Positions 28,098 to 37,050 of a stretch of 64,000 nucleotides of DNA are shown one piece after another. The position numbers and the translations under genes are program-made. Numbering within the stretch: position 1 is the stretch's first letter; each line of letters starts with the position of its first letter. The DNA lies in the NCBI RefSeq assembly GCF_009811315.1, contig NZ_BLID01000010.1, positions 21,031 to 85,030 on the forward strand. The letters are read 5' to 3'. The notes beneath the pieces were generated by a model that was given only the letters and a program-made list of their open reading frames with translations, did no database searches and was not told where the DNA came from. Source of the stretch: Vibrio atypicus. Lineage in GTDB: Bacteria; Pseudomonadota; Gammaproteobacteria; Enterobacterales; Vibrionaceae.

Positions 28098-29027
28098 ATG
28101 ACAAACACGCTTTACAACAAGCACATTATCTCGATTCCTGAGCTTTCACGTGAAGAGCTGGAATTGATTGTCAAAACTGCTGGAGAACTTAAAGCAGAGC
28201 AAAAGCCTGAGTTGATAAAAAATAAAGTCATTGCGAGCTGTTTCTTCGAGCCTTCAACCCGTACTCGCCTCTCTTTCGAAACGGCAATTCAGCGCATTGG
28301 TGGTGATGTGATCGGTTTTGATAATGGCGGCAATACTTCTTTAGCGAAAAAAGGCGAAACACTGGCAGATTCCGTACAAGTTATCTCATCGTACGTTGAT
28401 GCGTTTGTTATGCGTCACCCACAAGAAGGGGCTGCTCGCCTGGCTTCTGAGTTTTCTAACGGCGTACCAGTAATTAACGCAGGTGATGGCGCTAACCAGC
28501 ACCCAACTCAGACACTACTAGACCTGTTCTCTATCGCGGAGACTCAGGGTCGTCTAGATAACCTAAACGTCGCATTTGTCGGTGATTTAAAATATGGTCG
28601 TACAGTCCACTCACTCACGCAAGCTCTGGCGAAGTTTAACAATGTGCGCTTCTTCTTCATCGCCCCAGAAGCTCTAGCCATGCCTGACTATATCTGTGAA
28701 GAGTTAGATGAAGCTGGCATCGAATACAGCTTACACACTGATATGGACACAGTTATCCCTGAGCTGGATGTACTCTACATGACGCGTGTACAAAAAGAGC
28801 GTTTTGATGAATCTGAATACGCGCACATAAAATCGGCATACATCTTAACGGCAGCACTGCTAGAAGGCGCACGTGATAATCTAAAAGTGCTTCACCCGCT
28901 TCCTCGTGTTGATGAAATCACTGTCGATGTGGACAAAACACCGCATGCCTATTATTTCCAGCAAGCTGAAAACGGCGTCTACGCCCGTGAAGCTTTGCTC
29001 GCACTTGTTCTAAATAAATCGCTGTAA
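28098..29027 (+). CDS. pyrB: Aspartate carbamoyltransferase, catalytic subunit
   Basis: First committed step of pyrimidine synthesis: carbamoyl phosphate plus aspartate to carbamoyl aspartate. The frame opens earlier, inside the attenuator, but GGGAAG 6 nt before the ATG at 28098 and the alignment of [17 protein letters not shown] with other PyrB starts give 309 residues (E. coli 310). STRTR at 53-57, [11 protein letters not shown] in the middle and [10 protein letters not shown] near 265 are the substrate-binding motifs. pyrI follows after 17 bp. Regulated by the attenuator upstream. Confidence 0.98.
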   Translation: MTNTLYNKHIISIPELSREELELIVKTAGELKAEQKPELIKNKVIASCFFEPSTRTRLSFETAIQRIGGDVIGFDNGGNTSLAKKGETLADSVQVISSYVDAFVMRHPQEGAARLASEFSNGVPVINAGDGANQHPTQTLLDLFSIAETQGRLDNLNVAFVGDLKYGRTVHSLTQALAKFNNVRFFFIAPEALAMPDYICEELDEAGIEYSLHTDMDTVIPELDVLYMTRVQKERFDESEYAHIKSAYILTAALLEGARDNLKVLHPLPRVDEITVDVDKTPHAYYFQQAENGVYAREALLALVLNKSL

Positions 29028-29044
29028 TCGAGGGAGAAATAACA

Positions 29045-29506
29045 ATGAATAAAGAAACTCAATTGCAGGTTGAAGCAATCAAAAATGGTACTGTTATCGA
29101 CCACATCCCAGCGCAAATTGGTATCAAGGTTCTTAAACTGTTCTCGATGCACAAGTCAGAGCAACGCGTAACCGTAGGTTTAAATTTACCGTCATCGGCA
29201 CTGGGCCATAAAGACCTTCTAAAAATCGAAAATGTCTTTATCAGTGAAGAGCAAGCGAGCAAACTAGCACTCTACGCGCCACATGCGACAGTCAACCAAA
29301 TCGAAGACTACCGAGTGGTTAAGAAACTGCTTTTAGAGCTGCCAAGCCAAGTTAACAATGTGTTCGAGTGCCCGAATACCAACTGCATCACCCACGACGA
29401 GCCTGTAGAAAGCAGCTTCAAAGTCATTGAGAAAAAAGATGATATTCGCCTGAAATGTAAATACTGCGAGAAAGTATTTGCACGTGAAATTGTTACTGAG
29501 CGATAG
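29045..29506 (+). CDS. pyrI: Aspartate carbamoyltransferase, regulatory subunit
   Basis: Binds ATP (activation) or CTP/UTP (inhibition) and completes the dodecameric enzyme. At 153 residues it matches E. coli PyrI, with the zinc-binding cysteines at 109, 114, 138 and 141, the same spacing. The N-terminal nucleotide domain carries [18 protein letters not shown]. Shine-Dalgarno GAGGGAG. Terminator follows, so pyrBI is a closed unit. Confidence 0.98.
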   Translation: MNKETQLQVEAIKNGTVIDHIPAQIGIKVLKLFSMHKSEQRVTVGLNLPSSALGHKDLLKIENVFISEEQASKLALYAPHATVNQIEDYRVVKKLLLELPSQVNNVFECPNTNCITHDEPVESSFKVIEKKDDIRLKCKYCEKVFAREIVTER

Positions 29507-29530
29507 TCTTTCACTCTCGATAATCATCTT

Positions 29531-29561
29531 GATCCCTGCTTTAGCGAGCGGGGATTTTTTC
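29531..29561 (+). terminator. Terminator after pyrI
   Basis: A 9-bp stem ATCCCTGCT (29532-29540) with AGCGGGGAT (29547-29555), one G-U pair, 6-nt loop, then TTTTTT. It sits 25 bp past the pyrI stop. Confidence 0.9.
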
Positions 29562-29628
29562 TTTACGCGGCACGGAAATCACGGCACACTGATTCTTTTC
29601 GCAAACCCTCAATAGATGGAACATAATA

Positions 29629-30018
29629 ATGACTAAAGTACTTCACACTGAGTCTGCGCCAGCAGCTATCGGCCCATACGTACAAGGCGTAGACCTAGGC
29701 AACATGGTACTGACTTCAGGCCAAATCCCAGTAAACCCAGCAACGGGTGAAGTATCAGCAGATATCGCTGAGCAAGCTCGCCAATCTCTTGATAACGTGA
29801 AAGCAGTTGTTGAAGCATCAGGCCTATCTGTTACTGACATCGTTAAAATGACAGTCTTCGTTAAAGATCTAAACGACTTCGGCACAGTAAACGAAGTATA
29901 TGGTAAGTTCTTTGATGAGCACAACGTAGCAAACTACCCTGCTCGCTCATGTGTAGAAGTAGCACGCCTACCAAAAGATGTTGGTATCGAGATTGAAGCT
30001 ATTGCTGTTCGTAAGTAA
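29629..30018 (+). CDS. ridA: 2-iminobutanoate/2-iminopropanoate deaminase RidA
   Basis: Hydrolyses reactive enamine/imine intermediates made by PLP enzymes such as threonine dehydratase, protecting other PLP enzymes. The 129-residue trimer-forming protein carries the YjgF/Rid signature ending in ARSCVEVARLPKDVGIEIEAIAVRK, with the substrate-carboxylate arginine R106. It follows pyrI, as in E. coli where ridA (yjgF) also follows pyrBI. Own transcript likely, since terminators flank it. Confidence 0.96.
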   Translation: MTKVLHTESAPAAIGPYVQGVDLGNMVLTSGQIPVNPATGEVSADIAEQARQSLDNVKAVVEASGLSVTDIVKMTVFVKDLNDFGTVNEVYGKFFDEHNVANYPARSCVEVARLPKDVGIEIEAIAVRK

Positions 30019-30033
30019 CGGCATTCAGCACTG

Positions 30034-30060
30034 AAAAAGCGAGCTTAGGCTCGCTTTTTT
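30034..30060 (+). terminator. Terminator after ridA
   Basis: GCGAGC (30039-30044), loop TTAG, GCTCGC (30049-30054), flanked by A and T runs extending the stem, then TTTTTT. Confidence 0.9.
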
Positions 30061-30080
30061 ATTGATGACATTTCGCGATC

Positions 30081-30108
30081 AAAAAAGCCGACTCGAAAGT
30101 CGGCTTTT
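30081..30108 (-). terminator. Terminator after mdh
   Basis: Stem GCCGACT (30087-30093) with AGTCGGC (30098-30104), loop CGAA, extended by A/T pairs; on the minus strand a TTTTTT run follows. It lies 19 bp past the mdh stop, back to back with the ridA terminator. Confidence 0.9.
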
Positions 30109-30126
30109 ACATCAAATCATTTCAGC

Positions 30127-31059
30127 TTATTTAGCGAAATCTACACCTGTTTGGATGTCACCATTCAGTGTTTCTAGCATGCCGTCTAGTGCTGATTTTT
30201 CAAATACACTTAGCTCGCCGTAGCTTAGGACTTCTTCAACGCCTTCTTTACCTAGCTTAACTGGTTGGGCAAAGAATGGAGCGTGCTCGCCTTCACCTTC
30301 AACGTATGCGTACTCAACAACTTCTTCACCTTGAAGTGCTTTCACCATGGCTAGACCGAAACGACACGCCGCTTGACCCATAGATAGTGTCGCGCTACCG
30401 CCGCCCGCTTTTGCTTCAACAACTTCAGTACCTGCGTTTTGGATACGCTTAGTTAGAGCTGCCACTTCTTCATCTGTAAACTCAACACCTTCTACTTGAG
30501 AAAGTAGAGGAAGAATCGTTACGCCCGAGTGACCACCGATAACTGGTACACGTACCTCACCTGGATCTTTATCTTTTAGCTCTGCAACGAAAGTTTCAGA
30601 ACGAATAACATCAAGAGTAGTAATACCGAATAGACGGCGCTTATCGTAAACGCCTGCTTTTTTCAGTACTTCAGCTGCGATTGGCACTGTTGTGTTCACT
30701 GGGTTTGTGATGATACCTACAAGTGCTTTAGGACAAACAGCGGCAATCTTTTCAGCTAGAGACTTAACAATGCCAGCGTTTACGTTGAATAGATCCGCAC
30801 GGTCCATACCCGGTTTACGTGCAACACCTGCCGAAATCAGTACAACATCCGCACCATCTAATGCTGGTGTTGGATCTTCACCCGCATAGCCTTTAATAGA
30901 AACTGGCGTAGGGATGTGGCTAAGGTCTGCTGCAACACCTGGAGTAACAGGGGCAATGTCATAAAGTGCTAGATCAGAACCTGCTGGTAGACGGTTCTTA
31001 AGTAGTAGGGCTAGGGCTTGACCGATGCCACCTGCGGCACCAATAACGGCTACTTTCAT
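30127..31059 (-). CDS. mdh: Malate dehydrogenase
   Basis: NAD-dependent oxidation of malate to oxaloacetate in the TCA cycle. The 310 residues place R81, R87, R153 and H177 exactly as in E. coli Mdh (substrate arginines and catalytic histidine), with the Rossmann motif GAAGGIG at 7-13. AAGGAG precedes the ATG. Divergent from argR, the usual arrangement in gammaproteobacteria. An ArcA-like element (CGTTAATTGA, 31155-31164, minus strand) lies about 100 bp upstream, consistent with anaerobic repression known for E. coli mdh. Confidence 0.99.
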   Translation of the reverse strand: MKVAVIGAAGGIGQALALLLKNRLPAGSDLALYDIAPVTPGVAADLSHIPTPVSIKGYAGEDPTPALDGADVVLISAGVARKPGMDRADLFNVNAGIVKSLAEKIAAVCPKALVGIITNPVNTTVPIAAEVLKKAGVYDKRRLFGITTLDVIRSETFVAELKDKDPGEVRVPVIGGHSGVTILPLLSQVEGVEFTDEEVAALTKRIQNAGTEVVEAKAGGGSATLSMGQAACRFGLAMVKALQGEEVVEYAYVEGEGEHAPFFAQPVKLGKEGVEEVLSYGELSVFEKSALDGMLETLNGDIQTGVDFAK

Positions 31060-31389
31060 CGTAGTTCTCCTTGAGATGACTCTCTTATATATGTCTTATA
31101 GGGCGATTTGTAATCAACTTGGTCAAAACTAAACTAATCACATCCTGATTACAATCAATTAACGTCAGCTTTGCGACCTTGCGCAATCCGACAAAAACGT
31201 GCCACAAAGGGCGGCGCCATTATCCTCCTCTTCGCCTTTAATGACAAAGGGTTAACTTACATTTTCCTCACTAATAAAATGTAAGTTTACAGTGATATCT
31301 TAGACATAATTGAATGCAAGGCATGGCGTGAAATGCATAGCTATGCGAGAATATTCACTCGCTTTTTATAAACTATTGGTAAACAAACC
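31060..31389. other. Divergent intergenic region mdh / argR (330 bp)
   Basis: No gene. A possible ArcA box at 31155-31164 faces mdh. On the argR side isolated ARG half-sites, TGAAT at 31311-31315 and ATTCA at 31353-31357, hint at autoregulation but no full ARG box is present. ATGTAAGTTTACAGT-like dyads around 31279-31293 are noted without a function. Confidence 0.45.
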
Positions 31390-31860
31390 ATGCGCCATTC
31401 TGAAAAACAAGATAACCTCGTTCGTGCTTTTAAAGCATTGCTGAAAGAAGAACGTTTCGGCTCTCAGGGCGATATTGTAGAAGCATTAAAAAATGAAGGC
31501 TTCGAGAACATAAACCAATCTAAAGTCTCACGCATGCTCACTAAGTTCGGTGCTGTCCGTACTCGTAATGCGAAGATGGAGATGGTTTACTGCCTTCCAG
31601 CCGAACTGGGTGTACCTACTGTATCAAGTTCACTTCGTGAATTAGTGCTAGATATTGATCACAACACCGCACTGGTTGTCATCCATACTGGTCCTGGCGC
31701 TGCACAGCTAATTGCTCGTTTGCTAGACTCATTAGGCAAGTCAGAAGGCATCTTAGGCGTGGTAGCCGGTGATGATACGATTTTCATCACACCAACCCTG
31801 TCGGTAACCACGGAGCAGCTATTTAACTCGGTTTGCGATCTATTCGAGTACGCTGGTTAA
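31390..31860 (+). CDS. argR: Arginine repressor ArgR
   Basis: Hexameric arginine-dependent repressor of arginine synthesis and Xer accessory protein. The 156 residues comprise a winged-helix N-terminus ([26 protein letters not shown], residues ~25-55, with the DNA-reading helix) and a C-terminal oligomerisation/arginine-binding domain containing [15 protein letters not shown] and [10 protein letters not shown], whose paired aspartates bind arginine. Its likely target in this window is the argF ARG box. Confidence 0.98.
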   Translation: MRHSEKQDNLVRAFKALLKEERFGSQGDIVEALKNEGFENINQSKVSRMLTKFGAVRTRNAKMEMVYCLPAELGVPTVSSSLRELVLDIDHNTALVVIHTGPGAAQLIARLLDSLGKSEGILGVVAGDDTIFITPTLSVTTEQLFNSVCDLFEYAG

Positions 31861-32192
31861 GCTCATATTGAGCAAAAAAATAGGAATCACGCCGCCAATA
31901 TACCGGCGTGATTCAGATCACATCTTAAACAAATCCCGCACCTTCCCCACTAAAGACCTAACCCTATGATTTAAATGAATTTTAAATCAACAACTCCTTA
32001 TATACATCACGTACACATTTAGTCTTTTTAGCTAGAATCGTTAACAATCGTGTAATTATCTGCCAATTTTTTGGTATTATTCAGCCACTTTTCCAACATA
32101 CGGATTGGAAAAGATGCCGTTTCCTGCAATAGGAAACTCCCAAAGCGACTAAACTTGCAATGGGTTAATAATGAATAAAGGAAGGGAAATTC
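31861..32192. other. Intergenic region argR / TAXI binding protein (332 bp)
   Basis: Contains a strong hairpin right after argR (31885-31894 with 31904-31913, 10 bp) that lacks a T run on the plus strand but has one nearby on the minus strand, and two tandem hairpins close to the next gene (32089-32137). No gene seen; the minus-strand open frame over 32028-32267 is a shadow. Confidence 0.6.
32089..32137 (+). promoter_or_regulatory. Two tandem hairpins in the TRAP operon leader
   Basis: TTTTCCAA (32089-32096) pairs with TTGGAAAA (32105-32112), and 6 nt later GTTTCCT (32119-32125) pairs with AGGAAAC (32131-32137). Both stems are perfect and present the same CC/GG core, so alternative pairing between them (TTTCC of one with GGAAA of the other) is possible. 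They end 55 bp before the start codon. Function unknown. Confidence 0.5.
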
Positions 32193-33161
32193 ATGGCATT
32201 GAACAAACTTATTAAAGTTGGCGCTATTGCAGCTGCTGTAATGGGCGCTGGCGCAGTTAACGCTCAAGAGTTCGTCACTATCGGTACTGGTTCAGTAACG
32301 GGTGTTTACTACCCAACAGGTGGTGCGATTTGTAAGCTGGTTAACAAAGGCCGTAAAGAACACAATATTCGTTGTTCTGTAGAGTCGACTGGTGGTTCGA
32401 TCTACAACGTGAATACTATCCGTGCGAATGAACTAGACTTCGGTATCGTTCAGTCGGATTGGCAGTACCACGGCTACAACGGCACAAGTAAGTTTGCTGA
32501 GCAAGGCCCGTACAAAGAGCTACGTGCAATGTTCTCTCTACACACAGAACCTTTCAACATTATCGCTCGTAGCGATTCAGGTATCGAAAACGTATCTGAC
32601 CTGAAAGGTAAGCGCGTAAACATCGGTAACCCTGGTTCTGGTGACCGTGCGACTATGGGTGTTGTAATGGAAGCGATGGGCTGGACTAACGACAGCTTCA
32701 AGCTAGCATCTGAGCTTAAGGGTTCAGAGCGTTCTCAAGCACTTTGTGACAACAAAATCGACGCGTTCGTTTACGTTGTGGGCCATCCAAACGGTTCAAT
32801 CAAAGAAGCAACAACATCTTGTGATGCGAAACTAGTATCGGCAACTGGTGCGAAGATCGATGAGATCGTTGCAAACAACCCATACTACGCATTCAGCACA
32901 GTACCGGCAGGCATGTACCGCGGTACAGATAAAGACGTAAACAGCTTTGGTGTTGCGGCAACAATGGTAACAACAACTAACGTTTCTGACGATGTTGCTT
33001 ACAACGTTGCAAAAGCAGTATTCGAAAACTTCGATACGTTCAAACGTCTGCACCCTGCGTTTGCAAACCTGAAGAAGGAAGACATGGTACAAGCTGGTCT
33101 TTCTATCCCTCTACACCCAGGTGCAGAGAAATACTACAAAGAAATTGGCCTACTTAAGTAA
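32193..33161 (+). CDS. TAXI family TRAP transporter solute-binding protein
   Basis: Periplasmic receptor of a TRAP transporter. A signal peptide covers about residues 1-24 (hydrophobic core AIAAAVMGAGAV, cleavage after VNA). The mature start EFVTIGTGSVTGVYYPTGGAICKLVNK is the TAXI-family (TRAP-associated extracytoplasmic immunogenic) signature. The 322-residue protein has four cysteines, which may form disulfides. Ligand not predictable; studied TAXI proteins bind glutamate/glutamine or 2-oxoglutarate-like acids. GGAAGGG Shine-Dalgarno. The permease and a UspA protein follow on the same strand. Confidence 0.93.
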   Translation: MALNKLIKVGAIAAAVMGAGAVNAQEFVTIGTGSVTGVYYPTGGAICKLVNKGRKEHNIRCSVESTGGSIYNVNTIRANELDFGIVQSDWQYHGYNGTSKFAEQGPYKELRAMFSLHTEPFNIIARSDSGIENVSDLKGKRVNIGNPGSGDRATMGVVMEAMGWTNDSFKLASELKGSERSQALCDNKIDAFVYVVGHPNGSIKEATTSCDAKLVSATGAKIDEIVANNPYYAFSTVPAGMYRGTDKDVNSFGVAATMVTTTNVSDDVAYNVAKAVFENFDTFKRLHPAFANLKKEDMVQAGLSIPLHPGAEKYYKEIGLLK

Positions 33162-33173
33162 GCTCTCTTTGTT

Positions 33174-33198
33174 CCAGGGAAGCGCCTTGCTTCCCTGG
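33174..33198 (+). other. Intergenic hairpin between TRAP receptor and permease
   Basis: A perfect 10-bp stem CCAGGGAAGC (33174-33183) with GCTTCCCTGG (33189-33198), 5-nt loop. It is followed by TTATAATC, not a U run, so it is more likely a 3' stabiliser or a weak attenuator that lets the binding protein outnumber the permease. Confidence 0.75.
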
Positions 33199-33385
33199 TT
33201 ATAATCATTGTGGCATCTAAGCCACCATCTACTTTGAGTTTCACGTTTTGAAACTCTTGTCCGTTTTATACCTAAGAAAAACACGTAATTGAGCAATATT
33301 TCATCTATTCACTAAACTGAAAGATGCAAAATAGAGGTTCATAACTCAAATAATATATGAGCCATATATAACAAGGATAAAGTAC

Positions 33386-35965
33386 ATGTCGAAGACTACA
33401 TCTCCGTCTCAAGATGTGCAGGATATGGTCGCTCAAGCCGATACTGGTGCCCGCTCCCCTGGTGGAATTTCTGGTCGCATCTTATGGTTTGTGCCGCTAT
33501 GTTGGTCACTGTTCCAACTTTGGTACGCATCTCCTCTGCCGTTCATTTTTGATTTTGGCGTACTTAATGACACTGAAGCGCGATCCATTCATTTGATGTT
33601 CGCGGTATTTTTGGCATTCACTGCCTACCCTGCTCTGAAAAACTCGCCTCGCGATAAGATCCCGCCATTGGATTGGCTACTTGCTTTAGCCGGTAGTTTT
33701 TCAGCCGCATACATTTACCTATTTTATACCGAGCTTGCCGGGCGCTCAGGCGCGCCAACCACACCTGATATTGTGGTCGCGGTTACGGGTATGGTTTTAC
33801 TGCTAGAAGCCACTCGTCGAGCTTTAGGTCCACCACTAATGGTCGTTGCTGCAGTATTCTTGCTCTACACCTTTGGTGGTCCACATATGCCTGACGTTAT
33901 CGCCCACAAAGGCGCTAGCTTAAACAAAGCAATGTCTCACCTGTGGTTAACCACTGAAGGTGTGTTTGGTGTTGCTCTTGGCGTATCGACCTCATTTGTA
34001 TTCTTGTTCGTACTATTCGGCGCCATGCTAGAGCGTGCTGGAGCTGGTGCTTATTTCATTAAAGTTGCCTTCTCACTACTTGGTCACATGCGTGGTGGTC
34101 CAGCAAAAGCAGCCGTTGTGGCATCAGGACTTTCAGGTCTTGTTTCTGGCTCTTCGATCGCAAACGTTGTAACCACGGGTACTTTCACCATCCCACTAAT
34201 GAAGCGTGTGGGTTTCCCTGGTACAAAAGCTGGTGCGGTTGAGGTTGCAGCTTCAACCAACGGTCAGCTAACACCACCTATCATGGGCGCTGCGGCTTTC
34301 TTGATGGTTGAATACGTGGGTATCTCATACGTTGAAGTGATCAAAGCGGCCATTCTGCCGGCACTCATTTCTTATATCGCTCTGATTTACATTGTTCACC
34401 TAGAAGCATGTAAAGCAGGCATGACGGGGTTACCTCGCCGCCGTGTACCAACAGTGATCCAAAGTCTGCTTTCTTTCACTGGTACTATCATCGGTCTATG
34501 TGTCATTAGTGCCGCGGTTTACTACGGTGTTGGCTGGACAAAAGATGTCTTCGGCGCTGCAGCTACGCCTATCGTTACCGTTGCTTTGCTTCTTTCTTAC
34601 CTTGGTCTATTAAACATTTCAGCTAGGTACGCAAAAGAAGGCGCTATCGAGATCGATGCTGAACTAACAGAGGTCCCAGAGCCGGGTCCAACCATCAAGT
34701 CAGGTTTGCACTTCTTGTTGCCTATCGTGGTGCTTGTTTGGTGTTTGACTGTAGAACGTTTCTCTCCGGGTTTATCTGCGTTTTGGGCAACCGTGTTCAT
34801 GATCTTTATTTTGATCACTCAACGTCCTCTTATCGCGATGCTTTCTAAGCAAGGTTCAGTAGCTGAGCAAACCAAGCAAGGTTTTATTGATCTTGTAGAG
34901 AGTTTAGTTTCTGGTGCGCGAAACATGATTGGTATCGGTGTCGCGACAGCCGCTGCTGGTACAGTAGTTGGCGTCGTAACCTTGACCGGTATTGGTCTGG
35001 TGATGACCGACTTCGTTGAGTTTATCTCTGGCGGTAACATCATTTTGATGTTGCTATTTACTGCCGTGATCAGCTTGATCTTAGGTATGGGCTTACCGAC
35101 TACGGCAAACTACATCGTAGTATCAACCTTGATGGCCCCAGTAATCGTAACGCTAGGCGCACAAAGTGGCTTGATCATTCCACTGATCGCAGTTCACCTG
35201 TTCGTGTTCTACTTCGGTATTTTAGCCGATGATACCCCACCAGTAGGTTTGGCAGCATTTGCCGCGGCTGCGATTGCGAAATCAGACCCTATTCGAACCG
35301 GTATCCAAGGTTTCACCTACGATATTCGAACCGCCATTCTGCCTTTCATGTTTATCTTCAATACCCAATTATTGTTGATGGGGATCGATAGTTGGTGGCA
35401 TTTGATGCTCACGATCATATCTTCTGTTATTGCAATGCTGATATTCTCTGCAGCAACGCAAGGCTGGTGGTTTACTAAGAATAAATGGTGGGAAACTATC
35501 TTACTGCTTGTTCTGACATTTACCTTCTTCCGCCCAGGTTTCTGGTGGGATCAAATTTACCCAGCTAAAGTGCTTCATCCGGGAACTGAAATCGCGATGA
35601 TCACAGAAAACCTTCAAGTCGGTGAAGAGGTTGAACTGTTGGTAGCTGGTGAGAACCTCGAAGGTGACTACATTTCAAAAACAGTACGACTACCCTTTGA
35701 TGATCGTGCAGTAGGCGCTGAAGATCGTATCTCGTCAATGGGCCTAATGCTGAACGATACCAATGGTCGTATGATTGTTGATATGGTGGAATTTGGTAGC
35801 CCTGCTGAGTCTGCTGGCGTTGATTTTGATTGGGAAATTCGCTCAGTCGTGGTTGATGCAGACCGTCCGATGAAAGAGTGGGTATTTGTGCCAGCTCTAC
35901 TGCTTCTGATCGGATTGGCCATGAACCAAAGAAGACGAGCTCGTAAGGATGAATTGAGCGCGTAA
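33386..35965 (+). CDS. TRAP transporter permease, fused DctQ-DctM type
   Basis: Sodium-driven permease that imports the solute delivered by the TAXI receptor. The 859 residues join a small Q-type module (N-terminal four or so helices to about residue 160) to the large M-type module (FGVALGVSTSFVFLFVLFGAML, SGLSGLVSGSSIANVVTTGTFTIPLMKRVGF, GMGLPTTANYIVVSTLMAPVIV, FYFGILADDTPPVGLAAFAAAAIA), then a soluble C-terminal region (about 715-840) resembling DUF3394, whose middle GSPAESAGVDFDWEI reads like a PDZ segment. Fusion and TAXI pairing are usual for this subfamily. Separate from the receptor gene by 224 bp. Confidence 0.92.
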   Translation: MSKTTSPSQDVQDMVAQADTGARSPGGISGRILWFVPLCWSLFQLWYASPLPFIFDFGVLNDTEARSIHLMFAVFLAFTAYPALKNSPRDKIPPLDWLLALAGSFSAAYIYLFYTELAGRSGAPTTPDIVVAVTGMVLLLEATRRALGPPLMVVAAVFLLYTFGGPHMPDVIAHKGASLNKAMSHLWLTTEGVFGVALGVSTSFVFLFVLFGAMLERAGAGAYFIKVAFSLLGHMRGGPAKAAVVASGLSGLVSGSSIANVVTTGTFTIPLMKRVGFPGTKAGAVEVAASTNGQLTPPIMGAAAFLMVEYVGISYVEVIKAAILPALISYIALIYIVHLEACKAGMTGLPRRRVPTVIQSLLSFTGTIIGLCVISAAVYYGVGWTKDVFGAAATPIVTVALLLSYLGLLNISARYAKEGAIEIDAELTEVPEPGPTIKSGLHFLLPIVVLVWCLTVERFSPGLSAFWATVFMIFILITQRPLIAMLSKQGSVAEQTKQGFIDLVESLVSGARNMIGIGVATAAAGTVVGVVTLTGIGLVMTDFVEFISGGNIILMLLFTAVISLILGMGLPTTANYIVVSTLMAPVIVTLGAQSGLIIPLIAVHLFVFYFGILADDTPPVGLAAFAAAAIAKSDPIRTGIQGFTYDIRTAILPFMFIFNTQLLLMGIDSWWHLMLTIISSVIAMLIFSAATQGWWFTKNKWWETILLLVLTFTFFRPGFWWDQIYPAKVLHPGTEIAMITENLQVGEEVELLVAGENLEGDYISKTVRLPFDDRAVGAEDRISSMGLMLNDTNGRMIVDMVEFGSPAESAGVDFDWEIRSVVVDADRPMKEWVFVPALLLLIGLAMNQRRRARKDELSA

Positions 35966-35972
35966 CTTAATC

Positions 35973-35996
35973 AGCTCCGCTGACGACAGCGGAGCT
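35973..35996 (+). other. Intergenic hairpin between permease and uspA-like gene
   Basis: A perfect 10-bp stem AGCTCCGCTG (35973-35982) with its complement at 35987-35996, loop ACGA. No U run follows, so it resembles the hairpin at 33174 in kind and may stabilise the upstream mRNA. Confidence 0.75.
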
Positions 35997-36057
35997 ATAC
36001 TTAAGCTAGGGATGCAGTTATTAAGCTTCTAATGAAGCGCTAATAAGAGAATAATCA

Positions 36058-36495
36058 ATGTATAAGCAAATTCTAGTTCCAGTCGATCTAAACGATAATG
36101 GTTTTTCCGACAAAGCGCTTGTTCAAGCAGTGTGGCACGCAAAACACGCCAATGCTCAAATCCATTTACTGAATGTTCTACCGGGCATTCACATGTCGAT
36201 GGTTGCGACCTACTTTCCTAAAGACGCCGCGCAAAAGATGCGACAAGATGTTGAAGAGCAACTTAAAAAATTTGCTGCAGAGCATATTCCAGAAGAATTG
36301 GTTTACAAAGTGCATGTCGCTGAAGGCAAAGCTTATTCTACTATTCTCGATTATGCTGAGAAGTTAGGAACCGATTTGATCGTTATGCCAAGTCATAAAC
36401 GCTCTAAGATAGACAAAGTGGTGCTTGGTTCTGTTGCCAGCAAAGTGGTACAAAACTCACCTATCAATGTATTGGTCGTTAAGCCTCAAGGCTAA
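36058..36495 (+). CDS. Universal stress protein, UspA family
   Basis: A 145-residue alpha/beta nucleotide-binding domain. Start MYKQILVPVDLND and the C-terminal ATP-binding motif GSVASKVVQNSPINVLVVK (G-2x-G-9x-G(S/T) type: VLGSVASKVV) are typical. TRAP-associated Usp proteins such as TeaD bind ATP and tune their TRAP transporter, and this gene follows a TRAP permease by 92 bp and is closed by a terminator, so a regulatory role for the transporter is a fair inference. Confidence 0.92.
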   Translation: MYKQILVPVDLNDNGFSDKALVQAVWHAKHANAQIHLLNVLPGIHMSMVATYFPKDAAQKMRQDVEEQLKKFAAEHIPEELVYKVHVAEGKAYSTILDYAEKLGTDLIVMPSHKRSKIDKVVLGSVASKVVQNSPINVLVVKPQG

Positions 36496-36515
36496 ATCAC
36501 CAATCGATATCAATT

Positions 36516-36544
36516 AAAAAAGGCGCTCATTGGGCGCCTTTTTT
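36516..36544 (+). terminator. Terminator after the TRAP-Usp unit
   Basis: AAAAAAGGCGC stem with GCGCCTTTTTT (core GGCGC 36522-36526 with GCGCC 36534-36538), U run to 36544, 20 bp after the stop. Confidence 0.92.
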
Positions 36545-36645
36545 AATCGGTAAAAACTATCAAAAGAATAGAATCAATCGAATTTTATTAATACGAATAA
36601 TTATCAATAATAGTCCTATCAAAACAAACATGATTGGACTTACCG

Positions 36646-37041
36646 ATGAAAAAGACACTCACTTTTGCTGCTATTCACTTTACGATTGCGTTCAGCGTTG
36701 CATACATTCTGACTGGTGACATCTTAATCGGTAGCCTAATCGCCATGATTGAGCCCTCAGTCAATACGGTTGCGTTTTATTTTCATGAACGTGTTTGGAA
36801 CCAAAGCAAAGCACTAAAAAACCTTGCTCGCTCAGCTAAAGTTAAAACCATCAGCTTTGCTATTGTCCATTTTAGCGTGGCGTTTAGCGTGGTCTATTTG
36901 TTGACCGGAGATGCATTTGTCGGTGGGATTATGGCAGCTATTGAACCCACCATTAATACTTGTGCTTACTACTTCCACGAAAAGGTATGGCAACGTAAAC
37001 AAAATTCACAAGCAACACCTTGGCACTGTGCTCACGCTTAA
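36646..37041 (+). CDS. DUF2061 family membrane protein with duplicated domain
   Basis: A 131-residue protein consisting of two copies of one module: FAAIHFTIAFSVAYILTG... at about residues 7-51 and FAIVHFSVAFSVVYLLTG... at about 76-120. I count 27 identities over 45 aligned residues, including the conserved IEP, NT and YFHE-VW. Each copy has two hydrophobic segments. DUF2061 has no known function. A TTG four codons upstream could extend it; I use the ATG at 36646. It ends 9 bp from the convergent GH2-like gene with no terminator between. Confidence 0.85.
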   Translation: MKKTLTFAAIHFTIAFSVAYILTGDILIGSLIAMIEPSVNTVAFYFHERVWNQSKALKNLARSAKVKTISFAIVHFSVAFSVVYLLTGDAFVGGIMAAIEPTINTCAYYFHEKVWQRKQNSQATPWHCAHA

Positions 37042-37050
37042 ATATGAGAT

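Noticed and set aside
31861-31920. Terminator for argR
   Set aside because: The hairpin at 31885-31913 lacks a U run on the plus strand; I describe it as a hairpin only.
32028-32267. 79-codon minus-strand frame over the TRAP leader
   Set aside because: Overlaps the signal-peptide coding region of the binding protein and shows no coding character.
36585-36610. Fur-box-like AT-rich repeat before the DUF2061 gene
   Set aside because: Matches only by AT richness; no adequate 19-bp consensus.
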